From an uncultured Granulosicoccaceae bacterium (GTDB lineage Bacteria > Pseudomonadota > Gammaproteobacteria > Granulosicoccales > Granulosicoccaceae), in NCBI GenBank assembly GCA_938041955.1, contig CALISD010000007.1:1-64000 (forward strand): a stretch of DNA of 64,000 nt, read 5' to 3'. The notes under the pieces were generated by a model. It did not search any database, was not told where the DNA came from, and saw nothing but the letters and a program-made list of their open reading frames with translations. The translations under genes were made by a program, and so were the position numbers. Of this stretch, positions 7,929-16,340 are shown piece after piece; the stretch's first letter is position 1; each line of letters opens with the position of its first letter.

Positions 7929-9632
7929 TTGTCTACCGATGACGGCACTAAAAGCCGTGCACCCGTAAATAACCCGGCGGATGACCTTGCTGGAGCGGCA
8001 GTAGGTAATAACAAGACCATCGGTCAAAATCATCTTGATGAAAAGACAGAAGAAAGCAGTGGGCCTGTAGTAGACGACGGTCAGTTTATTCTGCTTGCGG
8101 GCTCTGTCTTTATTATCGCTGCATGTAGTCTGATCTATGAGTTGTTGATCAGCAGCTTATCCACCTATTTGCTTGGTTCCAGTGTTATTCACTATTCGCT
8201 AACGATTGGGTTGTTTCTATTTTTTATGGGTGTCGGCGCCTGGCTTGCCCAGTCGATTGATCGCCATCTTATTCCTGTTTTTGTCAGCATCGAAATTGCG
8301 ATTGGTGCAGTGGGTGGCATTTCTGCGCTTCTGTTGCTTTCTGTCTATGCATGGACGGAATTCTACTATGTTGCGATGATTGTGGTGGTGGGCATTATCG
8401 GTGTTCTGGTGGGTATGGAACTGCCACTGCTTACCCGTATTCTTGAATCGCGCAGTGGCCTTCGGCGTAGTATCAGTCAGGTATTGACGTTCGACTATAT
8501 TGGCGCGTTGGCAGCCTCATTATTATTCCCTTTTATTCTGTTGCCTTATCTTGGTCATTTGCTTACTGCCACTGCTGTCGGCTTGGTCAATCTGCTGGTT
8601 GCATTGATCGTAGCCTGGTCGTTCCGGTTACAGTTGCACGCCTGGCGTGGGCGCATTGTTTTCGGTGTGGTGCTGGCGGTGGCAATGTTGTTCGCCTGTG
8701 TGTGGTGGTTGAAGCCCACAGAAGAGTTAATAGAGACAGCGTTGTATGAAGACCCGGTGATTGAGTCACAGCAGTCGACCTATCAAAAAATTGTCTTAAC
8801 CCAGCGCGGTGATGATTTCCGTCTCTACCTTGATGGCAATCTGCAGTTCTCATCGGTTGACGAGTATCGCTATCATGAAGTGTTGGTACATTTGCCTGCA
8901 TCTTTTGCAGTACAGTTAAAACGTGTGCTGGTCATTGGCGGTGGTGATGGGTTGGCAGTGAGGGAGTTGTTGAATTACCCCGGTGTGCAGGGGATTGATG
9001 TCGTTGATCTTGACCCCGCTGTGACGGGCCTTGCCAGTAGTCAGCCACACTTGGTTAGGCTTAACCAGGGTGCCATGAGTGATGCGCGAGTGGAGGTGAT
9101 TAACAAGGATGCATGGAACTGGTTGGCAGAGGAGGGTGATCTGTATGACCTTATTCTGATTGATCTTCCGGACCCAGAAAGTGAAGATATCGCCAAACTT
9201 TACAGTGTGGCTTTTTATCAGCGCATATCAAGGCGTTTATCTGTCGGCGGGGCGATTATTACCCAGGCTACTTCACCCTGGTTTGCAAGGCGCGCATTCT
9301 GGAGTATTGGCAGCACGCTTGAGACAGTGTTTGAACAGGTAAGGCCGGCGACGGTGTATGTTCCATCATTTGGTTTGTGGGGTTTTTTCATTGCGGCACA
9401 CCACGATCTCTCTATGCCGGTTAACGATGTTTATCAGGGACGTTTTATCAACGACCAAACACTGCTCGAAGTATTGCGACTGCCTGCGGACCTGCCCAGG
9501 CTTCCAGCGGAAATCAACCGTAATCATTCACTGCCTGTGATTGAATATTATCGCGAAGGATGGTCGGCGTTGAATCATGCCACGACATCTATCGGCACCT
9601 CAAACGAAGCTGCTGTGCCTGCTGATCAATGA
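7929..9632 (+). CDS. Membrane-embedded polyamine aminopropyltransferase (SpeE-like)
   Basis: 567 residues. A low-complexity cytoplasmic N-terminus (1-55) precedes about seven membrane helices (about 57-265). A spermidine-synthase-type Rossmann domain follows (about 285-520): VLVIGGGDGLAVRELL, VVDLDPAVTGLAS, DAWNWLAEEGDLYDLILIDLPDPESEDIAKLYS. Enzymes of this family move an aminopropyl group from decarboxylated S-adenosylmethionine to an amine; for the membrane-fused branch the acceptor is not known to me. No speD (AdoMet decarboxylase) is present in the window. The start is TTG and close to the upstream in-frame stop. The final TGA overlaps the ATG of the next gene. Confidence 0.88.
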   Translation: MSTDDGTKSRAPVNNPADDLAGAAVGNNKTIGQNHLDEKTEESSGPVVDDGQFILLAGSVFIIAACSLIYELLISSLSTYLLGSSVIHYSLTIGLFLFFMGVGAWLAQSIDRHLIPVFVSIEIAIGAVGGISALLLLSVYAWTEFYYVAMIVVVGIIGVLVGMELPLLTRILESRSGLRRSISQVLTFDYIGALAASLLFPFILLPYLGHLLTATAVGLVNLLVALIVAWSFRLQLHAWRGRIVFGVVLAVAMLFACVWWLKPTEELIETALYEDPVIESQQSTYQKIVLTQRGDDFRLYLDGNLQFSSVDEYRYHEVLVHLPASFAVQLKRVLVIGGGDGLAVRELLNYPGVQGIDVVDLDPAVTGLASSQPHLVRLNQGAMSDARVEVINKDAWNWLAEEGDLYDLILIDLPDPESEDIAKLYSVAFYQRISRRLSVGGAIITQATSPWFARRAFWSIGSTLETVFEQVRPATVYVPSFGLWGFFIAAHHDLSMPVNDVYQGRFINDQTLLEVLRLPADLPRLPAEINRNHSLPVIEYYREGWSALNHATTSIGTSNEAAVPADQ

Positions 9633-11257
9633 ATACTGATGTATTCTATTCTCTGCCACCGGATGCAGAGTTACCCGATATTTTCTCCAGCCCGTTCGAT
9701 GTATTGCCGCATGCAGTGGCGGAACAGGCAGCGTCTTCATTAAAGCTTCGAATATCTGATCTTTGTGGCGATGCACATCATTTTGATGCACCGGATGGCG
9801 GAAAAATGTTTGGTGTGTTGGTAGTGAGAAAAATCACTGGTGAAGTGGGTTATCTGTCGGCGTTTTCCGGCATGTTGGGAGGGCGTTGGCGGCGCAATGG
9901 ATTTGTCGATCCGGTATTTAATGTAGAGCAACGGCGATCGGTGTTGGCAGAAGGAGAGCGATTTGTTGTTGAGCTGTCGCGAAAAATTGATTTACTGCAA
10001 AGCGCGCCCGGCTTTATTGAAATCAGCCGGAAGCTGGAACGGTTGGATGCTGAAAATCTCGATACTCTGGCAACTACCAGAGCAAAACACGCACAAAGAA
10101 AACAGCAGCGTCGTCTGCAGCGCGAACATAAAGGCATCACACCAGCTCAACTTGAGCTACTCGCAAATCTTAGTCGCAAGGACAAAGTAGAATTTAAAAC
10201 ACTGCAAATACATCTTAAAGAGCAAAGTGCGGATCTGCGATCGCATTGGACACAAGCACATAAACAGATTGAGGCGTTAAAGCAACAGAGAAAGGAATAT
10301 TCTCATGATTTACAAGCTGAGCTTTTTGATGGCTATCAACTACAGTCCGCTGATACCACCACGCGAGCGATGGCAGGTTTTTTTAAAACAGGTTATCCAC
10401 CGTCGGGCGCAGGGGATTGTGCAGCCATCAAATTAGTTCAATATGCGAATCAGCATCAACTACAGCCGGTGGCGCTTGCGGAATTCTGGTGGGGTGCTTC
10501 CCCCGTCGGGGGATTGCGACAGCATGGAAGGTACTATCCCTCATGCCGCAGCAGGTGTCGTGTATTGCTGCCGTTTCTACTTGGCGGTGTAGACGTTGCG
10601 ATACCGCGGCATGAGCAATTGCCTGACTTCTCGGCAGAATATCCACGCACGATTCATGAAGACGACGATATTGTTGTAGTAGATAAACCTGCGGGCTTGT
10701 TGTCAGTGCCAGGTAAGGTGCTTACGGATTCGATTGAGACAAGACTGAAAGCCCGTTATCCAGAGGTGGCGGGTGTGATGTTATTGCATCGACTTGATCA
10801 AGCAACATCCGGTGTGATGATTGCGGCCCGTAACCCTCGTGCCTACAAAATATTGCAGCATCAATTTCAGGACAGAGTGATTGAGAAAGAATACGTTGCT
10901 GTACTCGATGGCATAGTTGAGCAAGAACATGGAGAGATCAAATTACCGCTGCGTGTCGACATCTACGATCGACCCAGACAGATAGTCTGTGCTGAACGCG
11001 GCAAGGCTGCATTAACCCGCTATTCGGTAATTTCGTATCATGAGGGTACTACCAGGGTGGCCTTTTACCCGCATACCGGTCGAACCCATCAACTGCGTGT
11101 TCACGCCGCTCACCCTGAAGGTCTGGACTGCCCGATACTCGGTGACGAGTTGTATGGTCGGCCACTCGAGAGAATGCATTTACACGCGCAGCGGCTGACT
11201 TTTGATCATCCTGTGACGGGGCGTAGGATGAGTTTTTCAACAGAAGCTCCCTTCTAA
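9629..11257 (+). CDS. RluA-family RNA pseudouridine synthase with long N-terminal extension
   Basis: 542 residues. The C-terminal 220 residues are a clear RluA-type synthase: DDIVVVDKPAGLLSVPG, the catalytic-Asp motif LLHRLDQATSGVMIAAR (Asp in HRLD), and HTGRTHQLRVHAAH. The first 310 residues carry no S4 domain. They hold a conserved-looking module (KMFGVLVVRKITGEVGYLSAFSGMLGG), a long basic coiled-coil stretch (about 140-235) and a segment with GAGDCAAIKLVQYA. RluA proteins of this extended length exist in other gammaproteobacteria, so this is probably not a local fusion. The target RNA is unknown. The start overlaps the aminopropyltransferase stop by four bases, so the pair is likely co-translated. 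Confidence 0.9.
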   Translation: MNTDVFYSLPPDAELPDIFSSPFDVLPHAVAEQAASSLKLRISDLCGDAHHFDAPDGGKMFGVLVVRKITGEVGYLSAFSGMLGGRWRRNGFVDPVFNVEQRRSVLAEGERFVVELSRKIDLLQSAPGFIEISRKLERLDAENLDTLATTRAKHAQRKQQRRLQREHKGITPAQLELLANLSRKDKVEFKTLQIHLKEQSADLRSHWTQAHKQIEALKQQRKEYSHDLQAELFDGYQLQSADTTTRAMAGFFKTGYPPSGAGDCAAIKLVQYANQHQLQPVALAEFWWGASPVGGLRQHGRYYPSCRSRCRVLLPFLLGGVDVAIPRHEQLPDFSAEYPRTIHEDDDIVVVDKPAGLLSVPGKVLTDSIETRLKARYPEVAGVMLLHRLDQATSGVMIAARNPRAYKILQHQFQDRVIEKEYVAVLDGIVEQEHGEIKLPLRVDIYDRPRQIVCAERGKAALTRYSVISYHEGTTRVAFYPHTGRTHQLRVHAAHPEGLDCPILGDELYGRPLERMHLHAQRLTFDHPVTGRRMSFSTEAPF

Positions 11258-11456
11258 ATAGCCCATGTGAATAGCCGTAGCGAAACCTGATTATGATGGG
11301 TGGGATCCGTAGCGCTGTTAAATTAAGTGGCTTGCGGTTGATAGCGTTAGCGAGGTGACGCTGCTATTCTGCAAACTGCGGAGTGTGTAAGGGGGTAACT
11401 GGAAAGCTCCCCGCTCATGCATTGGTTTCCATAAAGCGTCCCGGTAGTTATCACTC

Positions 11457-12812
11457 GTGCCAACAATAACAGCGCAAACGCCTAAGCAATATAACGATTC
11501 ATTGCCCGATGAAGTCGATGTCGTGGTTATTGGTGGTGGCATCATCGGGATATGTTCGGCTTACTATCTTGCTCGGCTCGGGCAGCGCGTGATGCTGTGT
11601 GAAAAAGGTATTGTTGGTGGTGAGCAATCATCGAGGAATTGGGGGTGGGTGAGACAACATGCCCGCGATGAGGCTGAGCTGCCGATCATGATGGAATCTA
11701 ACAGACTCTGGCAGGGTCTGGCTGCGGAGATCGGTGAAGATCTTGGTTTTAGACAACACGGTGTGTTGTATCTAGCAAGCAGTGATAAAAAGCTAGCGCA
11801 AAGAGAATCCTGGTTGGAGATCGCAAGGCAACATCAGTTAGAAAGTAAGTTGTTAAGTCAGACCGAAGTGGCCTGTCTTACGGGCACACCAAATAGCCAG
11901 TGGTGCGGTGGTGTGTTAACTGCCAGTGATGGCCGTGCGGAGCCATGGCTTGCCATGCCGGCGCTTGCTCGAGCAGCCGCTCGACTGGGTGTGAAGATCA
12001 AAGAGCATTGTGCGGTTCGAACCGTAGAGCAAAGCAATGGTCAGGTAACTGGCGTTGTTACAGAACACGGTACAATTAAATGCAACCGCGTGGTGTTGGC
12101 CAGTGGGGCATGGTCTTCGCTTTTTACCGGCAATATGGGTATTTACTTTCCACAGTTGTCAGTGCGGGCTACTGTTGTGAGTACATCAAAGGTGGATGAT
12201 TTCTATAGCGGTAATGCCGCAGATGAGAATCTGGCGTTTAGACGTCGCGAGGATGGTGGCTATACGCTTGCGCTCACTGATAGAACAGAGCATTTGCTGG
12301 GGCCTTCCTCTTTCACATTTTTTAAACCGTTTATTCCAGCGATGTTGCTTGATTGGGATACGCATAGAATTAAGCCTAAAATGCCATCAGATTTTCCAGA
12401 TGCGTGGCGCACCAGTAGACGTTGGGCGGATGATCAAATCTCACCGTTTGAAAGAATGAGAGTTCTGAATCCTGAACCGAACCAAAAGTGTATTGCCAGA
12501 ATATTAAAACTTGCACGCCAGAAATTACCGGCACTTAGCAAGATTAATGTGGCCCATAGCTGGGCCGGTATGATCGAAACCATGCCCGACATTGTTCCGG
12601 TGATAGACACCGCTGACTCAAGTAATACTGATGTACCTAGTGGATTGACTATTGCGACCGGGTTTAGTGGTCATGGTTTTGGTATTGGTCCGGCGGCAGG
12701 CAAGCTGGTAGCTGATCTGGTATGCAATCGGTCAGTGACATATGACTTGCAGCGTTTTAGATTAAGCCGGTTTACAGATGGTTCGCCAATAGTATTAGGG
12801 CCAGTGTTTTAA
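11457..12812 (+). CDS. FAD-dependent amine/amino-acid oxidoreductase (DAO family)
   Basis: 451 residues with a dinucleotide fold at the N-terminus (VDVVVIGGGIIGICSAYYLARLGQRVMLCEKG) and the SSRNWGWVRQHARDEAELPIM segment common to a subgroup of DAO-family oxidases. The C-terminus has the second FAD contact (GLTIATGFSGHGFGIGPAAGKLVADL). It probably oxidises a secondary amine or D-/N-substituted amino acid; the substrate cannot be read from sequence. The start is GTG at 11457. The next gene starts four bases after the stop, so they may share a transcript. The 199-base upstream gap holds nothing I recognise. Confidence 0.85.
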   Translation: MPTITAQTPKQYNDSLPDEVDVVVIGGGIIGICSAYYLARLGQRVMLCEKGIVGGEQSSRNWGWVRQHARDEAELPIMMESNRLWQGLAAEIGEDLGFRQHGVLYLASSDKKLAQRESWLEIARQHQLESKLLSQTEVACLTGTPNSQWCGGVLTASDGRAEPWLAMPALARAAARLGVKIKEHCAVRTVEQSNGQVTGVVTEHGTIKCNRVVLASGAWSSLFTGNMGIYFPQLSVRATVVSTSKVDDFYSGNAADENLAFRRREDGGYTLALTDRTEHLLGPSSFTFFKPFIPAMLLDWDTHRIKPKMPSDFPDAWRTSRRWADDQISPFERMRVLNPEPNQKCIARILKLARQKLPALSKINVAHSWAGMIETMPDIVPVIDTADSSNTDVPSGLTIATGFSGHGFGIGPAAGKLVADLVCNRSVTYDLQRFRLSRFTDGSPIVLGPVF

Positions 12813-12816
12813 ACTA

Positions 12817-13572
12817 ATGAGTAAAATGATACAGACTATTCTGTTTGCGATAGCAGCAATGGTTTTACCTTGTGGTGCGGCTGCTGACGGGTCGAGCAAC
12901 GCCCGGTTGCAAATAGAATGGAGCGATGAGAAATTTGCCGCAGAGCTTAAGGCCAGCGGGGTGTTTGAAGATGCTGTTGATTTTATCAATGCCACTTTTC
13001 GCTTTGAAAGGTCTTTGGTATTGCAGCTGGGAGCGCAAGACGGCCCACTCTATGACCCGCGACAGGACGTAATACAAATACCTTATGAGTTTTACACCAA
13101 GGTGGTTAGTCTTTTTGCGCAACTGGAGCCTGGCGATGAAGCGATTGAAAAAGAGTTTGCCATTGATACTTTGCTGCACACCTTGTTTCATGAATATGGA
13201 CATGCAGTGATAGATCAGTTTGAAATTCCTGTATTGGGTAGAGAAGAAGATGCAGTAGATGGGTTAGCAAGTGTGTTGCTAATTGAGTACTACGACAATG
13301 GTGCTGAAATGGCGATTAATGCCGCCGAGCTGTTTGCACTGGAAAGTGAAGATCGTGGAACTTTGCAGGAAGAAGATTTTTGGGACGAACACAGTTTGGA
13401 TGAACAGCGTTACTACAGTACGATGTGCCATGTGGTGGGTAGTGATGCTGCAGAGTACTCGGAGTTGGCAGCGTTGGCGGGGTTCTCAGAAGAGCGGGCT
13501 GAGAGCTGCGTATTTGAATATCAACAGCTGGTAAGTGACTGGGATAAACTACTCACTCCGGTACGCAGATAA
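12817..13572 (+). CDS. Exported DUF4344 putative metallopeptidase
   Basis: 251 residues with a signal peptide (hydrophobic segment, likely cleavage after CGAAA near residue 24). The zinc-protease motif HEYGH is embedded in LLHTLFHEYGHAVIDQFEIPVLGREEDAVDGLA, where the downstream EEDAVD stretch supplies a plausible third ligand. This matches DUF4344, a gluzincin-like family of unknown substrate. Paired cysteines near the C-terminus (CHVVG, ESCVF) could form a periplasmic disulfide. The gene follows the FAD oxidoreductase by four bases. Confidence 0.82.
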   Translation: MSKMIQTILFAIAAMVLPCGAAADGSSNARLQIEWSDEKFAAELKASGVFEDAVDFINATFRFERSLVLQLGAQDGPLYDPRQDVIQIPYEFYTKVVSLFAQLEPGDEAIEKEFAIDTLLHTLFHEYGHAVIDQFEIPVLGREEDAVDGLASVLLIEYYDNGAEMAINAAELFALESEDRGTLQEEDFWDEHSLDEQRYYSTMCHVVGSDAAEYSELAALAGFSEERAESCVFEYQQLVSDWDKLLTPVRR

Positions 13573-13617
13573 AACATGTCTGCTAAAGAGATTACATCCA
13601 CCAGACAGGAGAACCCG

Positions 13618-13908
13618 ATGGCCTACGGTTATGTGATTGCACAAATTAATGTGCTCGACCCGGTCAGCTACGCTGATTATGTTAAGCGCGTACTCCCGAC
13701 AATAGAGCTTTTTGGCGGTGAGTTTCTGGTGCGTGGTGGTCAGTCGGAGAGCTTTGAAGGTGTGCCACCCGGGGACAGAAATGTCGTTATTCGCTTTCCG
13801 TCTTATCAGGCGGCACGCGATTGGTATAAGTCCGACGCCTATGCGCCGGCCCGTGAGTTGCGTATGGCTGCTTCTACCAGCGTTCAAACGATAGTGGAAG
13901 GCGTGTAG
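13618..13908 (+). CDS. DUF1330 family protein
   Basis: 96 residues from the ATG at 13618, chosen over the track start at 13576 because a strong AGGAG lies seven bases upstream and the family begins at MAYGYVIAQINV. The DUF1330 pattern (a dimeric alpha-beta-barrel fold) is clear: DPVSYADYVKRVLPTIELFGGEFLVRGG, then VIRFPSYQAARDWYKSDAYAPARELR. The function is unknown; members are small cytosolic proteins. It lies 45 bases after the metallopeptidase and may be the last gene of that transcript. Confidence 0.88.
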   Translation: MAYGYVIAQINVLDPVSYADYVKRVLPTIELFGGEFLVRGGQSESFEGVPPGDRNVVIRFPSYQAARDWYKSDAYAPARELRMAASTSVQTIVEGV

Positions 13909-14110
13909 TTAACGTACTTATTAAAGTGCGGACAATACCATATGTGTTAAATGCATAGGGTTATTGACAAAAAATACCCGGAATTCTCAGATAAACCAGT
14001 GTGGCGGCTTTGCGTGGTGATACGATTACCGGCCACGGTTGATCTTCTCAGGCAGTGGCCAATTTGTAGTACAGCTGCCGCAGACGTAACGGGACTTGAT
14101 TAGTAGTTAT

Positions 14111-15214
14111 ATGGAAAACAAACAAAGTGTTCAACGGCTTTATCGGCTAGAGGCTTTACGCGGTCTTGCTGCCTTTTATGTGGTGCTGCATCACACTATC
14201 GCCCACAGTACCGTGTTGTTCGGGATCAATGTAGGGATTTTTCTGCGATTTGGGCAGGAAGCGGTGATTTTGTTTTTTCTGCTGTCCGGGTTTGTGATCA
14301 ATTATTCCTTCCGCAGTGGTTCGGATAAAACGTTTGCTACTTACTTTTTCAAACGAAGTACCAGAATATTCATTCCGCTTATATTTATTTTTATACTTGG
14401 ATATCTTACGCTCAGCTATAACGCAGGTCATTTGATTAATCCTGAGCTGTGGACGCTGGTGAAAAATATATTGATGCTGCAAGACTGGGACATGGTCAAG
14501 CCCAATGTTCTGGCAGAGCCATACATGGGAAATACTCCCCTGTGGTCTTTGTCTTACGAGTGGTGGTTTTACATGTTGTACTTCCCTATCGTAACCCGAA
14601 TAAATTCCGGTTTCCGGCAAGCGGTTATAGTTTTTACGGTGAGCATTGCGATGGCGGCGCTCTATGTTTGGCAGCCGAATTTCCTCTTCCGGTTATTTGC
14701 CTACTTTGGAATATGGTGGGCTGGTGTGTATCTGTCAGAGCTTTACCGCGCTGGCAGGCACCACTCTTTAAAAGCCTTGCTTTTGCCAGTGGGCGCCCTG
14801 TTGTCGATTGCTGCCGTGATGGTGATACCGGTCTTTTTAGCGAGAAAAGCGGGTGAAGACCTGTTGCTTGGTTTTCACCCGCTACTTGAATTCAGGCATA
14901 TTTTTGTTGCGCTTGTTTTTGTGTGCGGGGCCGTTGTCTGGCAGAAAATTCGTTGGTTTGGCTTTGACCTCCTGTTGAAGCCGTTCCTGGTGCTGGCGCC
15001 TATTTCCTACGTATTGTATATCTGTCACCAGCCGTTGATGGTTCAGGCGACTTATCTGGACTTTATCGATAATGCCATTGTGCGTTGGTTCTGTTACCTG
15101 GCGATCGTGCTTGTTTTTTCTTACCTTCTGGAGCTGAAAGTTTATCCGTGGTTGCGTGATTTAATGCGAGCCAAACGATCCGTCAGAAAACCTTTGCAGG
15201 CCAAAGATTCTTAG
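14111..15214 (+). CDS. Acyltransferase 3 family membrane protein (OafA-like)
   Basis: 367 residues from ATG 14111; the track start is an upstream TTG at 14096. It is an integral membrane protein of about ten helices, with the family signature at the N-terminus (RLEALRGLAAFYVVLHHTI). HH and the later SYEWWFYMLYFP are typical of acyltransferase-3 O-acetylases that modify surface sugars. A KxLxxxKDS tail ends in the cytoplasm. The gene is alone, so the sugar target is unknown. A consensus-like TTGACA occurs at 13964-13969 in the leader, but no good -10 follows at standard spacing. Confidence 0.88.
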   Translation: MENKQSVQRLYRLEALRGLAAFYVVLHHTIAHSTVLFGINVGIFLRFGQEAVILFFLLSGFVINYSFRSGSDKTFATYFFKRSTRIFIPLIFIFILGYLTLSYNAGHLINPELWTLVKNILMLQDWDMVKPNVLAEPYMGNTPLWSLSYEWWFYMLYFPIVTRINSGFRQAVIVFTVSIAMAALYVWQPNFLFRLFAYFGIWWAGVYLSELYRAGRHHSLKALLLPVGALLSIAAVMVIPVFLARKAGEDLLLGFHPLLEFRHIFVALVFVCGAVVWQKIRWFGFDLLLKPFLVLAPISYVLYICHQPLMVQATYLDFIDNAIVRWFCYLAIVLVFSYLLELKVYPWLRDLMRAKRSVRKPLQAKDS

Positions 15215-15404
15215 ACAGATAAGTAACTATTCAGTGGTAAGTGACCTAAATTCTTTTTGTAGTCTTTTGCAGCTTTTCAGTGTGCGTCTGTCGTTTTATG
15301 GGGGGGAGTTTGCGCGCAACATACTGTGTAGACCTGTGTATTTGAGCACGAACGACAGCGCCCATGCATGCGACAGGTGTGCTTGAATAGTTACGATAGA
15401 TTAT

Positions 15405-16301
15405 CTATTTGACGGGTTGTTTCTGACCGCGACGCGACAACGCGAGTGCGGCAATTATTATAGCCAACGCGATATACGCATTGGCAGCCAGTCGCTCGCT
15501 TAAGAACAATATACCGAACAGCACGCCAAACATCGGTACCATAAAGTTAATTTGACTTAAAAATGTAGCGCCACACCGTTCGATGATGATCAAAATAATC
15601 ATTGTAGCGATAGCAGTTGAACCAATTGCCAGCGCCACCACCGATACCATTGATATCGGGCTTACCGATAGTGCCCATGGCTGATCTAGTAGCAGGCTGG
15701 CCGGTACGATCAATAGGCATGCGGCGATCATCAGTGCCGCCACCATTGAGTATTTTGGCAGCGCTGTTAGCTTGCGAGTGACTATCGCATTCATCGCATA
15801 GCAAATAGCGGCAAGTAAAATGGCGAGTTGTCGAATGGTTTGATCTCCAAGGGTAGATAAACTTTCTTTACCCATCAAAACCACAATGCCGAAAAACCCG
15901 ACTAACACACCGATCATCTTCCAGCGATTTATTTTCTCGTCAGATGTGAATACCTGAGCCAGTAGAATGGTGGCGAGAGGCATTATTGCCATAAAAATAG
16001 CAGCCAGACCTGCATCTACTTTTACCTGACCCCAGCTGATCAGGGCAAAGGGCAGTGCGTTGCCAAGAAGACCTGACAAGAATATGTAGATCCAGACAGT
16101 GCCTGGTTTGGGCAGCTGTTGTCCGCTAAATCGCATGATCGGGTAGACGATCAGCAGTGCGATAACAAGCCGTGCGGCGGCTACGGTGAGTGGTGGTATG
16201 TCACGTACACTGATGTTGGTGAAGATGAAACTTGAGCCAAAGATCGCGGCTAGACCGATGAGTAGCAGGTAGTCTTTCGTCGTAGGGGTATGTTTGCTCA
16301 C
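15405..16301 (-). CDS. EamA/DMT-superfamily transporter
   Basis: 298 residues and ten predicted membrane helices in two repeated halves (start LLLIGLAAIFGSSFIFTNISVRDIPPLTVAAARL, second half IRQLAILLAAICYAMNAIVTRKL). This is the standard drug/metabolite transporter layout. The substrate is unknown; relatives export amino acids or small metabolites. It ends with a basic tail SRRGQKQPVK. It is transcribed after the folate gene on the same strand with a 39-base gap, so read-through is possible. Confidence 0.88.
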   Translation of the reverse strand: MSKHTPTTKDYLLLIGLAAIFGSSFIFTNISVRDIPPLTVAAARLVIALLIVYPIMRFSGQQLPKPGTVWIYIFLSGLLGNALPFALISWGQVKVDAGLAAIFMAIMPLATILLAQVFTSDEKINRWKMIGVLVGFFGIVVLMGKESLSTLGDQTIRQLAILLAAICYAMNAIVTRKLTALPKYSMVAALMIAACLLIVPASLLLDQPWALSVSPISMVSVVALAIGSTAIATMIILIIIERCGATFLSQINFMVPMFGVLFGILFLSERLAANAYIALAIIIAALALSRRGQKQPVK

Positions 16302-16340
16302 AGGCTCTTATCGGTTGTTTAAGCGACTACAGTTTTTGAG

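Noticed and set aside
7751-8020. 89-residue minus-strand ORF upstream of the SpeE-like gene
   Set aside because: Overlaps the aminopropyltransferase start and has no recognisable motif; some of it might be a remnant, but nothing supports that.
14156-14620. 154-residue minus-strand ORF
   Set aside because: Shadow of the acyltransferase-3 gene, whose motifs are clear.
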